This document shows positions 25,206-39,300 of a stretch of DNA of 64,000 nt, in pieces. The stretch's first letter is position 1. Each line of letters starts with the position of its first letter. This DNA is from Wuchereria bancrofti (lineage: Eukaryota > Nematoda > Chromadorea > Rhabditida > Onchocercidae), in contig SSBO01000009.1 of NCBI GenBank assembly GCA_005281725.1, positions 1,926,354 to 1,990,353 of the forward strand, in the 5' to 3' direction. The notes under the pieces are model-generated. The model was not told the DNA's origin. It searched no databases and was given only the letters and a program-made list of their open reading frames with translations. A program made the translations under genes and the position numbers.

Positions 25206-28200
25206 ATGTCAAAAGTATGCTTCAAAATTGCCTTTTTAATTTTGAAAAATTTGAGGAAAAGGAAGACACAAATTTTGAAAAAATGAGATGTCGGTGTAAT
25301 TTTATTACCTAAGCAGTGTTTTGACGGGAAGATTTCGTGAATATAATCATATAAATTAAAGTGTGAAATTTAAAAAAAGGAACAAACGGAACAAAAATAA
25401 GATGCAAAAGTTTTTGCTTTGTAATTTCATAGAGATCGAAACTTTAAGTCGAAATTTAATTCCTTTTTATGATAACAGATTTGTTGTTTCGCATCCTCGT
25501 AATATTACATGTAATATATTTCACACATTTTAGATATATTTCATAGTATGTAATATAAGATTTATTCAGACGTTTTCTTCTCTTTTAGATTGAAATCCCA
25601 ACTTTTCCGGAACATTGGAACACAACTGGCTTGGTGAATTGGATCAATTCTAGGGAAGAGCCAATTAAAGTGATTATTTTGGCATATCTTTTTGTTAATT
25701 TCTTCACGCATGTTTTTGTTGTGCTCAGTTCTGTTCGCAGTTTATTAATTTTACTTATTACTTATATCTAATTAATTTTTGTTGTTTTCCTAAGAAGATA
25801 TTACCTCTTCGTTCACTTAGTACAATTCATTTCATGTATTGTTAGTTCTGGATTTCTTAATTTGATTTTGGAAGGTTCTGGAACTTACTCCGTTAAGTTA
25901 GTTTTTAAATTTTGAAAAAATTTGCTCAAAATATGATCCGATTTTTTTATATTTCTCGCAGGTTTCATTTCCGGATAGCAATAACAATCATTTTATATGA
26001 GATAGCGTACAGCTGATTACAGCTGGCACACCAACTCCTTATTTCAAATGATTTTACTGTGGATTTTTTAATTTGATTTTGGACAGTCATAGCAGTTCTT
26101 TAGTTATTTGCACTTATGCCTTGTTTTATTCCAACAATTGGAATAAAAAAAGCTATATTTGTACACAGATTACCAGTTTGCTTTTTAGATTCTATTAGAA
26201 GCAGTTGAAGCAGAAATTGAAGAAGCGGAAAGTTTATTGGTGGACATAAGAAATGAATTTGAACGCACCAAATGGTACTTATTTTTAAAGGTTTTACGTC
26301 ACTCCAAATGCTTCTTAGTCTGAGTGCAGTGCTAATGCTTAAGTATTAAATTAAATGTTGAGTGGTTGGCAATCACTGTCCATTCATTTGTTTTCGATTC
26401 TCATCCAAGAATATATCTTTGGGAATTGTTTTGTTCAAGTCAGTTCATTGAAGTGATAAAAGCAATTTGGAAGAATGCGATAGATCTTGCACTGAACTTC
26501 ATGAATGCCTAAAAATGGTGGTGGATGCACATGCCAAGGAGCAGTTTGCCAATGAATTTGATGCCATCGCAATATATGATAAAGCCGATAGGCGTGCAGC
26601 AGATCTCGTCAAAATTTTGATGGTTGGTAAAGAAGGAAAAAGTTTGTAGAATACTGTTGTCTGTTATATATGTTCTTCTAGATGAACAAGTTATATTACA
26701 AATGGTGCGTTCGGACTAGATAAGAATTTTTTGTTGAATAAGTTTATGAATAAGATGTAAGGAGGTAGCATTTATTTCAGGCTCGTAAGTTATGGAAAGA
26801 AAATGTTATTATTATTGAAAATTTGGACGGAAATGAACCAGCACCGGAAAATGTTGTTATCAATTTGCAAAAAGCATACGAATCTCTCTCTGAGGTTGTA
26901 AAAATTGTTGGATTTCCGGAATTTGTCCTAATTATCAAATTATTAATAAACAGGAAATCGAAGTTATGCAGATAAGGAAAGTTTTACTATCAGTGGCCAT
27001 CCTCAGATGATTTCAGTTTCTGAGTGTCCCCGAGCGAGCAGACTTTCTGGAAAGAATAAAAGATGTCTTCTTGAGTTGGTACTCGACGCGCATTGTATTA
27101 GCAATACAGTCGGAAACACCAGTGGATGATCTTTTACCGGTTAAACAAAAATATGAAATGTTACGAAGAATACAAGGTTTTCTTATCTTTTCCAGTGAAA
27201 ACGTCAGGCATTATTACACTTGTTATTTTCTTTCAGGAAATAAAAGCGTGGATTATTTACTATCTAATGATTGCGAACAATACTGCCTGTAAGACTTGAG
27301 CAATTTCGATTATTTTCAGATTTTAATAACGTTGTGAGGCACTACTTGGAAGGTGAGAATAAATTTACTTTTCATGCGGTTAATACCTTATCCGATTTAT
27401 TCTTGGATACTCGTGGTGTAATTATCTCAAATTATAAACGGCTAATGGATGGGTAAGTTCTGTGAAGCGTATATTACAGTCAGTATAATTTCTTGATATA
27501 ATAATTGTTATATGATGAAAAATGACGATAATATGATGTGATGTATGTGTTCACTATCTGAGTTTGCATGGACTGAATTGAGGAAATTTTTTCTATCAAT
27601 CGTATATTTTATAAAAATAGTGGAAATGGAACCTAGCTTTCGAACCATGTGATTTGTTTTTTAACTGATAATGAGCATTATTAAATTCGTGACTAATACC
27701 TGAAAAATGGAGAAATTTTTGGATCTTCTTCAGAAATTCTGTTACTTTTTCAGGTGGGTAGAAAAGGTTCTCGATACTCCAGATGTTTTTTTGTCGAATA
27801 CATTTACAGAAGTTATCCTGATGCGGGAAGATGAAATTAAGGATGCATGTATAGGTACAATTGGAAAGACTTTAGAAGATGATCTGTCTGGTTCACAAAC
27901 GCTGAAAATGATTTTAGAATTCAGATCGGTCAGTAAAATTGTATCCTTTGCTCCTAATTTTCATTTTTCATCAGTTTTTCAAAAATTAGTCTGAGACACA
28001 GCATTTGTTCGAGTAGGCTATCTTTCCTATTCTTCAAGCATTTGTTTCCAACGTTGTTTAACAAATAAACTTCCGATGATCGCTGACATTTCGACAGCAG
28101 ACAAGTACTTCGCAACATATTTGGTGAATTGCATTCTGTAAAACATGTTATAAAATATATGCATTGTAAAAACATTTTTAATTAGAGATGTTTTTGGATT

Positions 28201-31008
28201 TAGACATGTATAGCTTATTAATATGAATTTCAGGTAGTGTCGCAGTACATGTCACGTCCTGATGATGACAAATCCATAGCAAAATGTATTACGCAGTTTG
28301 GTGAACTTCTTCTATTTTCTACAGCCAATGAATACACGAAGCTGGCAACATCATTCTTGGCCAACTGTTCGAATATTTCACTAGTTTGTTATTGACCAAC
28401 TACTTAACTATAAAATTGTGGAAATGATCGGTGCTTTCCGACCTCTGACAAAAAAAATTTCATTATCTTTCATTAGAAATTTTTCTTTTCATTGATTTCA
28501 TTTTGAAATGTATTCAGATGTTGCGAAGACTGATAGAAATAATTAAACTTCAAAAAACTTATTATTTCCAGGATTCCACACTTACATTTGCATGCTTAGA
28601 GCAACTTTCTAACGGATTATCAGAACTTATCCTGGAAAGTAATTATTTAATACAAATAGCTAAAGAAACGTTTGGGAATATTGCAATCATTTTTTTGACT
28701 CCTGCATTTCGGGTTAGTGTGTATAAAGTAATCCAAGGCTATGCGGTTGTTTAATTCTTATCAAATATGGATGTGACGCAGTGTGTAGATATAAATAACG
28801 CTTTTTATGTACATATGAATAATGCATATTGATTTTTATAACATATTTAAATAATTAGAAGGTAATTAATGAATGGGATTTCTTATCAGTTTTTGCATTA
28901 CTATGATAAGCTATAGACGATGTATGAAAATGTGGTGTCGATGTTGGATAAATTCTATAAAATGCATATGAATAAGAGTATTGTTAAAGACGAGGATGTT
29001 TTGCGTTTGGTGAGCATATCAGGTTTGTAATTACCGTTTTACTTCTTAATTTTATGGTCACATTTGTATTTTTATCATGATTCTTTTTTGTTCTCATTTT
29101 TAATTAATTTTGTTTGTTTCGGAAAGTAAAAAAAAAATGTGAAAGGGAAATCATTCTGGTTTCACATTAATGGAAAATTTCGGAATAGCTTTTGCAGGAC
29201 AGCTTTTGACATGGATCGATAACGATAAGCAACAACTGAAAGATATGTTCGAACATTTAGGAATCGTTGATACAGATCCTACTATCAGCAGATTGTCAGT
29301 GAAATTATTCAGCGAGATTTCTAATTTTCAAAGCAAATTGTCGGGTTTGTTAATATCTTTTTTATAATTGTAGTATGGTAAAATCTAATCGTAGTGAAGT
29401 CTAATTTTCATAAGAAACAGCAGTTACTTTTTTACAGAGGCAACTTGCACAAAGTAAGTGTTATGGACAAGTCTCATTCATCTACATTTATAACCACTAA
29501 AACAATAACAATGTCAGTGATGATTAGAATAAAACTAAGTTTGTCATAATTAGTTTATAATCAAATTTTAGCGAAACTTTGTGACATCTCTAATTTTGTA
29601 ACACTGAAGTCAAGTTTGATTTGTAGCCAAAGGAGAATATGATATTAACTTAGCAAAGGCACGTGCAGAAGTTCGGAAAATGAACAAACGATTTATTGCG
29701 CGTACTGTTGAAGTGCTTTCACGCACCCTCGTTACGGATATGGAAAGTGGACTTGGAAATCTCGTAAGTTAACTTTTCGTTACTTTATACTTTGGAATTA
29801 CTTCCGGCTGTACAGATTGCGTATTACTTTACATGGTGAAAGTAGCAAAATAATTTTCGTTCGTGAATTAATTGGATTTTATCTGAAACTTAGTTATGAA
29901 AAACTAAATTTTCGTGGGACTTCGCCATTTCAGTTAATATTTCCATTTTTGATTGTTGTGATTCATGATCATCCTGTTTGTAGATATTGGATAAAAATTC
30001 AGCGAATGTCAAAGTACAGGAAAGCACAAAAGTACCGTCGTTTGGGACTTCGCCTAACGAATTCGTGACGGCAGCTGGTGTGGCACTCCTTTCCTTGGCT
30101 CATCAATTGTCTGCCTATTCACAGGATAGCAATATGGCATCAGCTATTATGTTTGCTACAAAATTAGAAATTGTAGGTAAGCCACTTGAGGAAATTACAA
30201 TGGATGAGAAGAAGCCATGCATAGGTTAGTTGAAAGAAGTGTCAACAATATTCACCAAATTGTTTCATTAAGAAATTAAATTGGAGTAAAGTTAAATGGT
30301 TTGGTGGAACATTTCTTTCTACCACTTATCACTTACTGGTAATCATAATTATATACTGTGATTACGAGCCATGCTATTGTTGATTTGATGGAATATTTCC
30401 ACTGCTGTTGTTTCTTCTGAAAGCAACTACACTTCTTAGCATTTTGCTGACATTCGTGACCCTTTCTTAAATATTGTCCAATATAATCTGTCTGCACCAC
30501 CTATTTGTTATCAATGTCGAAGTGGATATTTAGGTTGTTTCTGATAGGAAAATCTTGTTTGTTGACTTTCATATGGAAGTCGGGATGATTCTATGCTATT
30601 TCATCTTTTTTTCCAGACGATATTCCATCATGGTGGGTTGGTAAATGTGCAGTTGCTGTTCAAGAATGTTTTGTTGATACAGTTGGTGATATTGCAGAAT
30701 ATTCGAGTTGTTTGTGCCGACAACTTTCAGTTGATTATAGTTAGTGGCTTTTTTTTACTTTTGTTTAGAATTTCGTTTATCCATCGTGAACAGCAGTTGA
30801 ACTGACAGAATTGAGGCTACGATATTGAGGGAGCTACTTTATTGGAAGACACGGAATATGCTGTTACAGTAATAGAAAGTTCACTGTCAGAAAGTTTCGC
30901 TTTGCAGCTTATTTGGCTGATGTGTTCGAGGATTTAGGAACGACGAAGATACCGGATTTCGTTAATATGCGACAGATGTTCTTTAATGCTGGATGTCTTG
31001 AATCATAA
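25206..31008 (+). CDS. cogc-7: Conserved oligomeric Golgi complex subunit 7 (COG7)
   Basis: Subunit of the eight-member COG tether that recycles glycosylation enzymes within the Golgi. Model: 25206-25214 (only three codons, MSK), 25589-25669, 26189-26274, 26463-26622, 26781-26894, 26954-26980, 27017-27176, 27320-27452, 27754-27928, 28234-28383, 28572-28712, 28917-29022, 29198-29344, 29627-29763, 29984-30224, 30617-30739, 30908-31008. Phases close at 696 residues, against about 770 in human. N-terminal GLVNWIN matches the family's EWIN motif and is followed by a helical coiled-coil region. The C-terminal PSFGTSPNEFVTAAG, DDIPSWWVGKCAVAVQECF and YLADVFEDLG align with human PAFSLTPLEYI, DNMADNWLGSIARA and YLINVMDALG. 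Weak points are the GTGATT donor after 25669 and the 26894-27017 stretch, where the model needs a 27-base exon and a 36-base intron. Confidence 0.85.
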
Positions 31009-33365
31009 GATTGTAATCATTTTAATAGGATATCGATTTATTTCTCTATTGCATTGCCAGAGGGAATAATTTTCTAAATATTTTCGTGTTCTTCGATGTC
31101 AATGTTATCAGTAACACTGTTTTGGTCTAATTTACTAGTTGTATTTCTACCAAATTTTCTTCTTGTCGATGTATGCGAAATATGCCTTGTTATGTTGAGT
31201 TGTTAACCCCATCATCAACTATGATTGATATTTTGGAATATGTTTAATGCACTTTAATAGTGAAGGATATGACGTTTTGTGAAAGGATGCATAAGATTTA
31301 CATTGACTTGAATGCAAAAATTATATTGCCATCATATCAAGGAATAGACGAGAGACGTGTTTCGTATGTATTCTTTCAAATATTCTCAACCGATGAGCGG
31401 AAGCAATCGGCTTATTATATTTTTGAGTGTTTTTTTTTTGAGGAATGAATTCAGGAGTGGATAAAAGGGAAGGATCTTTTTAACTTAATGTTTCATTTTG
31501 TCAAAGATTATTGTTACAGTAAACTCTACACGAGTCTATTGTATGAAGATTTCATTCTTTTTAAACTTTAAACATACTACAAATTTTTAGATTTGTAAAT
31601 TTATTTAGTATTTGAAATTTATAAGACTGCTAATATAATCAGCTAGGTTTGTTGAAGTTTTTATGTAAGTATATTTAAAAAAGGAACACCGTACTGATTG
31701 CAAATATCCTTGGTTAAGCTACGACAGTTGTTATATTAAAGTGTGAAACAAAGCTGTGGCGCTAATCTCATGGTTTTTTCGCATCATACTGAAAAATGCC
31801 ATGTCCAGTCATCATTTTTCAACGATAATTAAGATTTGAACAATATTGTAACATTGCTGAAGGAAATCAAGACATATAAAATTTTTATCCCCGAATTTAT
31901 GAAGTTAAAGATTGTCATCATATTGTGTTCATCTCTTAGTTCCTAAAAATAGTTTCAATCTTGTTCATACAGTATAGCTTATAATATACGCCCAAACAAA
32001 GGAATTATTAGCGCCAAATCACTATCCCTTCTCCCTCATACTTGTACCTTATGGGTAAGGATCTCATCTCCTCTATACATGAATTTGACCTCACCTAACT
32101 TTGCATACTTCTTCAAATCTGTGTATCCTTTCGATTGTGTTAGCATTTTATTTGGCATCCGTCGTCCGACAAATAAATAAACATATGATGAATACGAGAA
32201 CAGAGTTTATGGCATAAAATTCAAATGTCAACCAACCATTTAAGGAGTGCAACTGAGGTGTAAGTGTAGGGCAGACGATGATGATGATGACAAGTGATGA
32301 TGGTGCTGGTGATGGTCCATATAAATGGTGTGACTTGGTCGCTAGTAGAGTCCACTTCACATATTGATTTCCACGATGGACGACGACGAGTACGCTGCGC
32401 ACAGAGATGTACAGACAGACAGACACGCACACACTCATATGGAGCCCTTACGGTAGCAGGAGCACACAGCTGTTTATGCTTTTCCATTGCAGCGGAGGGT
32501 GGACGGAGTCTGTCTACGTGTCCGTTGCTAGTGGCGTGGCCTGCGTGTGGGTTTGAATAGTGTTGGGCTTGGGTTCGAAGCTTATGACGTTTTTGATTAC
32601 TTGTTTATCACGCTTGAAGTCAAGGTGATACGTGACATTTAGTTTTTGAGCTTTTTGCTGTTGTTACTGTTCTATTTTAAGTTTCTTAGATAATGGAAAA
32701 AAGGGTTGCCTCTGTAATTTCCTAATTTATTTATTTTCTCTTCCTGCGTTTCGTTACCTCATATTAACATCGGATGTATCACGTCGTGGATCTTATGAAA
32801 GACTTCTTAAAGTTGGATTTCTTTATTATATATTTCCATTTCAGCAGACTTATTTGATTTCTCTTATATTCTTTGAATCCTAAAACTGAATTTTGAAATG
32901 TAATGCAAGAGAATGAAATGGGGTTTCCCTTTCTTTTCACATCCCTCGAATAAAGCATTTACTTACTGGCCTTTCTTGTCATGGCACAATAAGTTTAGCG
33001 TTTTGTCTTTTGGCTTCATTTATCCGAGAAATTATTAGCAATATTTGAATTTGGAAAACATAAGTGTTTGTGCAGTGTTACCTGGTTAAATAAAACAACT
33101 TCTGTTAATCGTATTTCTTCATTGCATATAATTTTTAATTCTTTCTGAATTATTATTTTTGTTGTTAGTTTTATTCAGTAATTTGATTTAGTCGCGCTGT
33201 AATTTATCTGTCATTTTAAAGGGATGTTTCTGTAATCATTATACTTTGTGCATTTCAAATCTTGTATCATTTAATTTGCTTGTGGATTTGGTCATTTTAT
33301 TTCAGATTTTTTGTATTTATGCGTACTTCCATCTGCATATTCGACGTTGTTAATGCATAATTACG
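31009..33365. promoter_or_regulatory. Intergenic region with a less AT-rich block upstream of the MTA gene
   Basis: COG7 3' UTR followed by the probable MTA promoter. 32270-32560 is clearly richer in G and C than its surroundings, with GATGATGATG and ACAGACAGACAG runs and a TTCCATTGCAG acceptor-like end. A TTTCAG at 33300-33305 precedes the MTA start by 60 bases and may be its trans-splice site. The role of the GC block is inferred from position only. Confidence 0.4.
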
Positions 33366-36300
33366 ATGGCGCAAAATATGTATCGAGTTGGTGGTAAATT
33401 TTTTAAATTTTGGAATAGAATCCACGAATCGTAACTGTTTTTTTTTTCATCTTTTCTTTATTACCTAGTGCTGTTTACACGAGATTTGCTAATGTGACAT
33501 AATTAAATAATCAAGTAATCAATAATTACATAATTAAATAATATTGAATGCGTAATCCATGGCTTCATTTTTTTTTTTTTTTTTTGATATATGCAATGTT
33601 CCCTTTAGACTTTGTGTACTTCGAGATTTCAAGTGCAGCTCCGTATCAGGTGCGGAAAATTGAAGAATTGAATAAGGTGAGAAATGCACGTGTTCACGTC
33701 ATATATACTTAGTTACATATCTGTTCAGCGATTGCTTCATTTTGTACTGCAAGTTTTTCTTAAGAATGGTAGTAAAGTAAAGATTGTTTTGTTTTCGTTA
33801 AAAAACCTGTGCCAAAAGATGATTTCTATGAAGAATTAGAAATTGGCTTGAACTTTTTTCCCTAATTAAAGCTGATTTACTGATAAAATTTGTTGTAATA
33901 AATTTGAAATTTGAGCACAGCTTCAGACACCATCAGGAAATGTGGAAGCGAAAGTATCATGCTTTTGTCGACGACGCGACTTGCCTACATCGCTGCTTAA
34001 AGTAGCTGATCGTGCAGAAAGAGTTGGTAGGTAATTAGAGTGGTGTTACATGTTAACGTGAAAAAGCGTAATATATGATGTTTGGAAAGTTTGCTGTGAT
34101 AATGTTTGGAAAGGTGCAGTGAAGAAGTTGCCTTAGGTTCAAAAGTAAATAAAATAATACGGCAAGCAGCATACAACGTCTCTTTTTTCAAAGTTCATTT
34201 TTTAGATAAAGTGATAAATACACGGCGACGTCTTGTTGTTACGCCATCTGCTCCTACAGGGGATGCAAGCGATGAATCGTCCGACGGGATGAAAAAAGGT
34301 AAGGAATATCAATCACTTTTATTGTTATGCCAGAAACCTTTCAAACTTTTTACTGATTCCAAGTTGCTGATGAAACAAAATAGTTAATGTAAATCGCTTT
34401 CATCACATTTTGGGATTGAATGTGGTTGAGTAATATTGAGAAATTATGGAACATATTACTGAAATCATGCAGCTTTGGCAGATCTAATACCTGAAAAGTC
34501 TGATCAGCGGTGTATGGGTGGGAATGGCTTGGCTGATTTTGGGTATGGATTTACTGGACATGTATTGGGAGATAAGAGATCTATTGCCTTGAATTATCGA
34601 ATAACTCGTCTAATTGTAACCAGAAATGTTTTAATAGTCAAGGCTTTTGGTTTTAGTATTCGGTTTTGCTCAGCTATTTGACTACAATATGATTACAATG
34701 TTATCTTTATGATACTGTGCTAAGAGTGTATAATTAATTTGTACAGATGATGAGAGTTCACCTGAAAATGGTCAGCAAAGCAATCAGGAAGCTAAAGATG
34801 ACGCTACTCCAACAATTGCTACTCATGAGGAGAGTGATTCACCAACACCTATGTGTGTAGATACCGGTGATGACGAAGAAGTAGAATCAGAGAGTAAAGG
34901 TAATAATCCGTTTCTGTTGGAAAAGTGTATTTCAGTTGATCATTTGATGAATTTCTGATTCTTAACAAGTTTCTGGAGTATGGTTTTGCGGGTCTTCCGA
35001 AAGGAGCTAAAAATTTTGAATCGTGTTGTGAATGAATCATATTGTTTTCTGTTTCCGTAAAATGAGGTTGTTGATTCTATACCTTTAGATGCCAAAGAGG
35101 ACGATGAGAAGGATAGAGATGGTGAAAAATCAAAGGAAGGTGGTTATGGTTTTGCAGGTCTTCCAAAAGGAGCTGAAAATTTGACGCCAAAAGAAAGACA
35201 TGTATTGAGGTAGGCCATATGTGGTGGAAAGGCGAGTTACAAATTTGACAACTTGTTGAAATTTGACAATGTTTTTTGTGTTCTACGGTTGCATATCCTG
35301 TACAGTGAAATATTGTGAAATTTTCTTTTTATGGAAAGTTGGAATGTGCTGATAGGAACTTCGTTGTTAACGACAAAAATCATTTCATTTTTAGACAACA
35401 TGAACTTTATCTTACTCGACAAATTGAAGCGCTTCCAGCAACACATATTCGCGGCAAATGTAACGTAACTTTACTGAGTGAAGTTGAGACTCCGGACATG
35501 TACTTGGATCGCGACGTATGTTTTGAAAATTTTGGAGGGATAGAAGTTACGGATTATATTAAGACGATCTGAAAAAGATATTAACTCTTTTTTTCAGTAT
35601 ACAAAACAAATTTCTTATGAATCATTTTCCAGGATGCTTTTTTTTACTCTCTGGTATTCGATCCAACTGCAATGACATTACTAGCCGATAAAGGTGAAAT
35701 AAGAGTTGGTGAAAAATATCAGTGTGAAGTGCCAGATGATATGGCGCCAGATGCTATAGATGAAAATAAAGAGAATGGGTAAGTTGAATGCGTTATAAGT
35801 TTTTATCGTCGAATATAGTTTTTCTGATCCTTCTAATAGTCGTATCGATTATGCTATTCCTGATTCTATCATTGTGATGTGGTAACCATATAATTCGAGT
35901 TGTAGATATACATTTCAATTTTAGGATAGGAAATATCATTACGATTGAAGAAAAAAGCATACTTCGGGGTGTATTCTCTAAAAATCCTAAAGATTGAAAT
36001 TTTTATGCATAGTAAAATAACTCAGGAATTTGGTGATTGCTGAAGATGAAGATGATGATGAAGAAACAGTCGTGACAACTTCGAAGCGCGAATTTCTCGT
36101 CTATCATCCGCATCACAATTTAACGGATCGTGATATAGATCAATTCTTAATTGTTGCAAGGTATTATTTATTAATGTAATAGAAATTTGCTTAAGATCTT
36201 TTATAATTGGATATATATCTTTTTTAATCTTTTTCTCATGCCGTCATCATTTCTATTATATTCAGAGCGGTTGGAACGTTTTCACGGGCGTTGGACACTT

Positions 36301-39300
36301 CATCTTCGATGAAACTACCTTCGCTGCACATGACTGCAGCAGCTGCAAGTCGCGATGTTACCCTTTTCCATGCTATGGCTCTTTTACATCAAGCAAGTTA
36401 TGATATGGGACAGGTATATATTTATATCACACCTTTTCTGATTCACTCCAGTGAAGTCTTGAGATTCTGTGGGATTTTAAAATTATCGTTAATTTCTAAT
36501 TTGGAAGTATGATAGAAGGAGTGGAAGATAGCGCAGCTGGATTATGGTGGTGGAATATTTGAAGACTTGCATTTGATTAGTAATTGGTGCCCTGAATGAC
36601 AATTATCAATATTATTCGGTTATTCATTTTAGCAAGTCTCCGGATGATGAGATGTAATCAACTACGGTTAAAAGGAAAACCGTGTGTCAGTTTTGTACGA
36701 TCTTTTAGTAGACTTAAAATTTCTGAAAAAAAATGTAATTTCTGAATTAGAAGTTTGCAAGTTATTGCAATTGAAGAACTAAGTTAGAAATGAAATTATG
36801 GAATAAAATTTTAATATTTCAGAAATAAAATACGTAGTTATGGAGGAAAAAGTTTTAAAAGTCCAGTTAAAATAGTTTAGTGACGCGAGACATGGTAACT
36901 TGCATCGGATTATTGAATTTTTATTATTTTTGGTGATTTCTATAATTTTTAGATTATTTGTTCTTTTGTTTCAGGCAGTGAAGTACCTGGTACCTCCGCC
37001 TAGTAAACAACATTATCCGTTGGACGCTGACAAGACAACGTCACACAATACAGTCAGCTTAGGCGGACCGATATTATGTCGTGATCAAATGGAAGAATGG
37101 TCAGCAGCGGAAGCCAATCTTTTCGAAGAAGCTGTAGAAAAGTACGGGAAAGATTTTAGTGATATACGTGCCGATTATTTGCCTTGGAAATCAATGCGGG
37201 ACATTGTTGAATACTATTATATGTGGAAAACAACAAATCGTTATGTTGAAGTTAAAAAGAACAAAGCAGTCGAACAAGAAAGCAAATTAAAGCAAGTATA
37301 CATACCAAATTACAATAAACCAAATCCAAATTTGGTTGGACCACCAAATCCTAGCGGACAACCGATGAAAGGTACATCAGCATGTGAAAGTTGTCAAACG
37401 GACGAGTCAACCCAGTGGTACGCATGGGGTCCAGCTCATTTGCAACTTCGCTTGTGTAGCGTTTGTTGGTGTCAGTGGAAAAAATATGGTGGACTAAAAC
37501 GTGTTCATGAATATGGTTTGTTCTTTTCGTTTAGAAGCTGAAGTTTTAATTTCTTTTGAGCAGAGAGTTTGTTTCAAAAATTTGTTGTAAGGATGTTTTT
37601 TTGCAAGGAAATATGGTGCGAGTAGATAGAGATACTTCCATTTTGTTCATTCCTTAATTTAGATCGTAATCATTTGTTATATTCGAAATTGAGCTTCTCG
37701 GCTTATTTAATCTATCAGGAAATTATTTCTTAATTGTATTTTAGAATTTTCAAATACTGTTACTTCTTTAGACATGTATTTCATTTGTCACCTCGTAATT
37801 AAGCAATTTGATTAATCACTAGTTTTGATCAGAATGGAAAGAAAATTGCTTAAAAAATCAGTTTAAAGCATATCACGAAAACAATATTCCTACAGAGTAT
37901 CTTTTCCGAAAACTTCAATCAATTATTACTTATTAGTTATACATGGGAATTCCTGAGCTGCATTTTTTTTTTTTCAGAATCTTATGATCTTGACGGTGCA
38001 ACGACACAAGAATCAGTATCACAGCCCCAACCGCAATCGCAAAAACCAGCATCTACAGTTACTACAGCTGGTTTTATTAATCGAAATTCTGGAGCAGCAG
38101 CAGGTTCTACTGCTTCGGTAAATACATAATTCTATTGAACTGAGTGAAACGGCAATGTTTGTTTAATTTTACAATTGTTTAACAAAATCCAGAAAAGTCT
38201 CCTATTCTTTGGAGTCTTTGAGTTTTTTATTTATTCTGGTATTGCCTAGATGACCATCCATTATTCTCGTTTATATTAATTCAAAACTAGTAAGAACAAT
38301 AAGATTTCCGGCACAGTCAAAACTTTCAAGAAAGTCGAGAGAACTATTAATTTTTAGTGTTTCAAATCAATTGTATCTTAAGCAAATAAAATTTTCTCAA
38401 GTTTAGACAAGGAATGGAATTAATGGTCGTTCCGGTACTAGCCAAATGCTTGGACGTCTGCCATCGGGTCATTCACAAGCACAGCAAAAAATGTCTGGAG
38501 GTGGTCATTCATCATCAGTAAAAACTCGAGTTGCATTCTATCTTAATACAACATTATCAATGCGAATTGCTCGAAGATTGGCCCCAAAATCGTTATTCAA
38601 TATTCGACGTTCCGCACGACGTCCTTTCTTACCTATAAATGGACATGCTATCAAGCAGTTCTGTAAGTTTTTTCGTTAAATCTTGAAATAAATCTCTAAG
38701 TTGCATAAAATTAATCCTACTATCTATCAGTAATATTTGTGCTATTAAGATGATACTGGTATTTTTTTTACCAACTGTTTTGAAAAAAAAGTGTTTTTAT
38801 TCAACTGCATCGAAATTACTAAATTACACAGTAACATTGAAAAATAATGATGCAGTCATTTATTTAGTGCGAAGTCTTTAAAAATAATAAAATTGCAAAG
38901 TTCATCTTCATAATTGAGTGTTTGGGTATGGTTGTCGAGTCTTATAACCAACTTTTCGAAAACTTTGACCCATATTTTGGCAGTTGTGAAGGTGCTGGTT
39001 ATTTAATAGTTTCTTGAAGATATTTTCGACGTTTCTTGAATAAAACATTTCTTATTTAGAAATTCGATCAGGAAATTTTCATTGTTTCATCAATATAACA
39101 TTGCTTCTATAGGCACAACTCGGCAACCGTATGAAATAATCCGTGCGGCAAAGCAAATTAAGGCCAACAAACTTCCTGACGCGCTTGTTGCTCAAATAGC
39201 CTCATCAATCATTGCCTCCAGTGCACAGTTCACTCAGATGGGAGCTGCAGTATCAAACATTCAAAAACGACATGGAAGCGACAAAGGGGGACCACCGATT

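Noticed and set aside
25846..26080. Repeated phrase TTAATTTGATTTTGGA in a COG7 intron
   Set aside because: Two imperfect short copies in AT-rich DNA, too little to call an element.
28503..28571. In-frame extension upstream of a COG7 exon (LRRLIEIIKLQKTYYF)
   Set aside because: Separated from the exon by a normal TTTCCAG acceptor; the shorter exon keeps phase on both sides.
34109..34148. Possible extra MTA exon reading SEEVALGSK
   Set aside because: It joins to exon 3 through a shifted donor but then throws the next exon out of frame.
36513..36600. Short open segment [19 protein letters not shown] in an MTA intron
   Set aside because: No convincing acceptor or donor, and the exons on either side join in phase and match the family without it.
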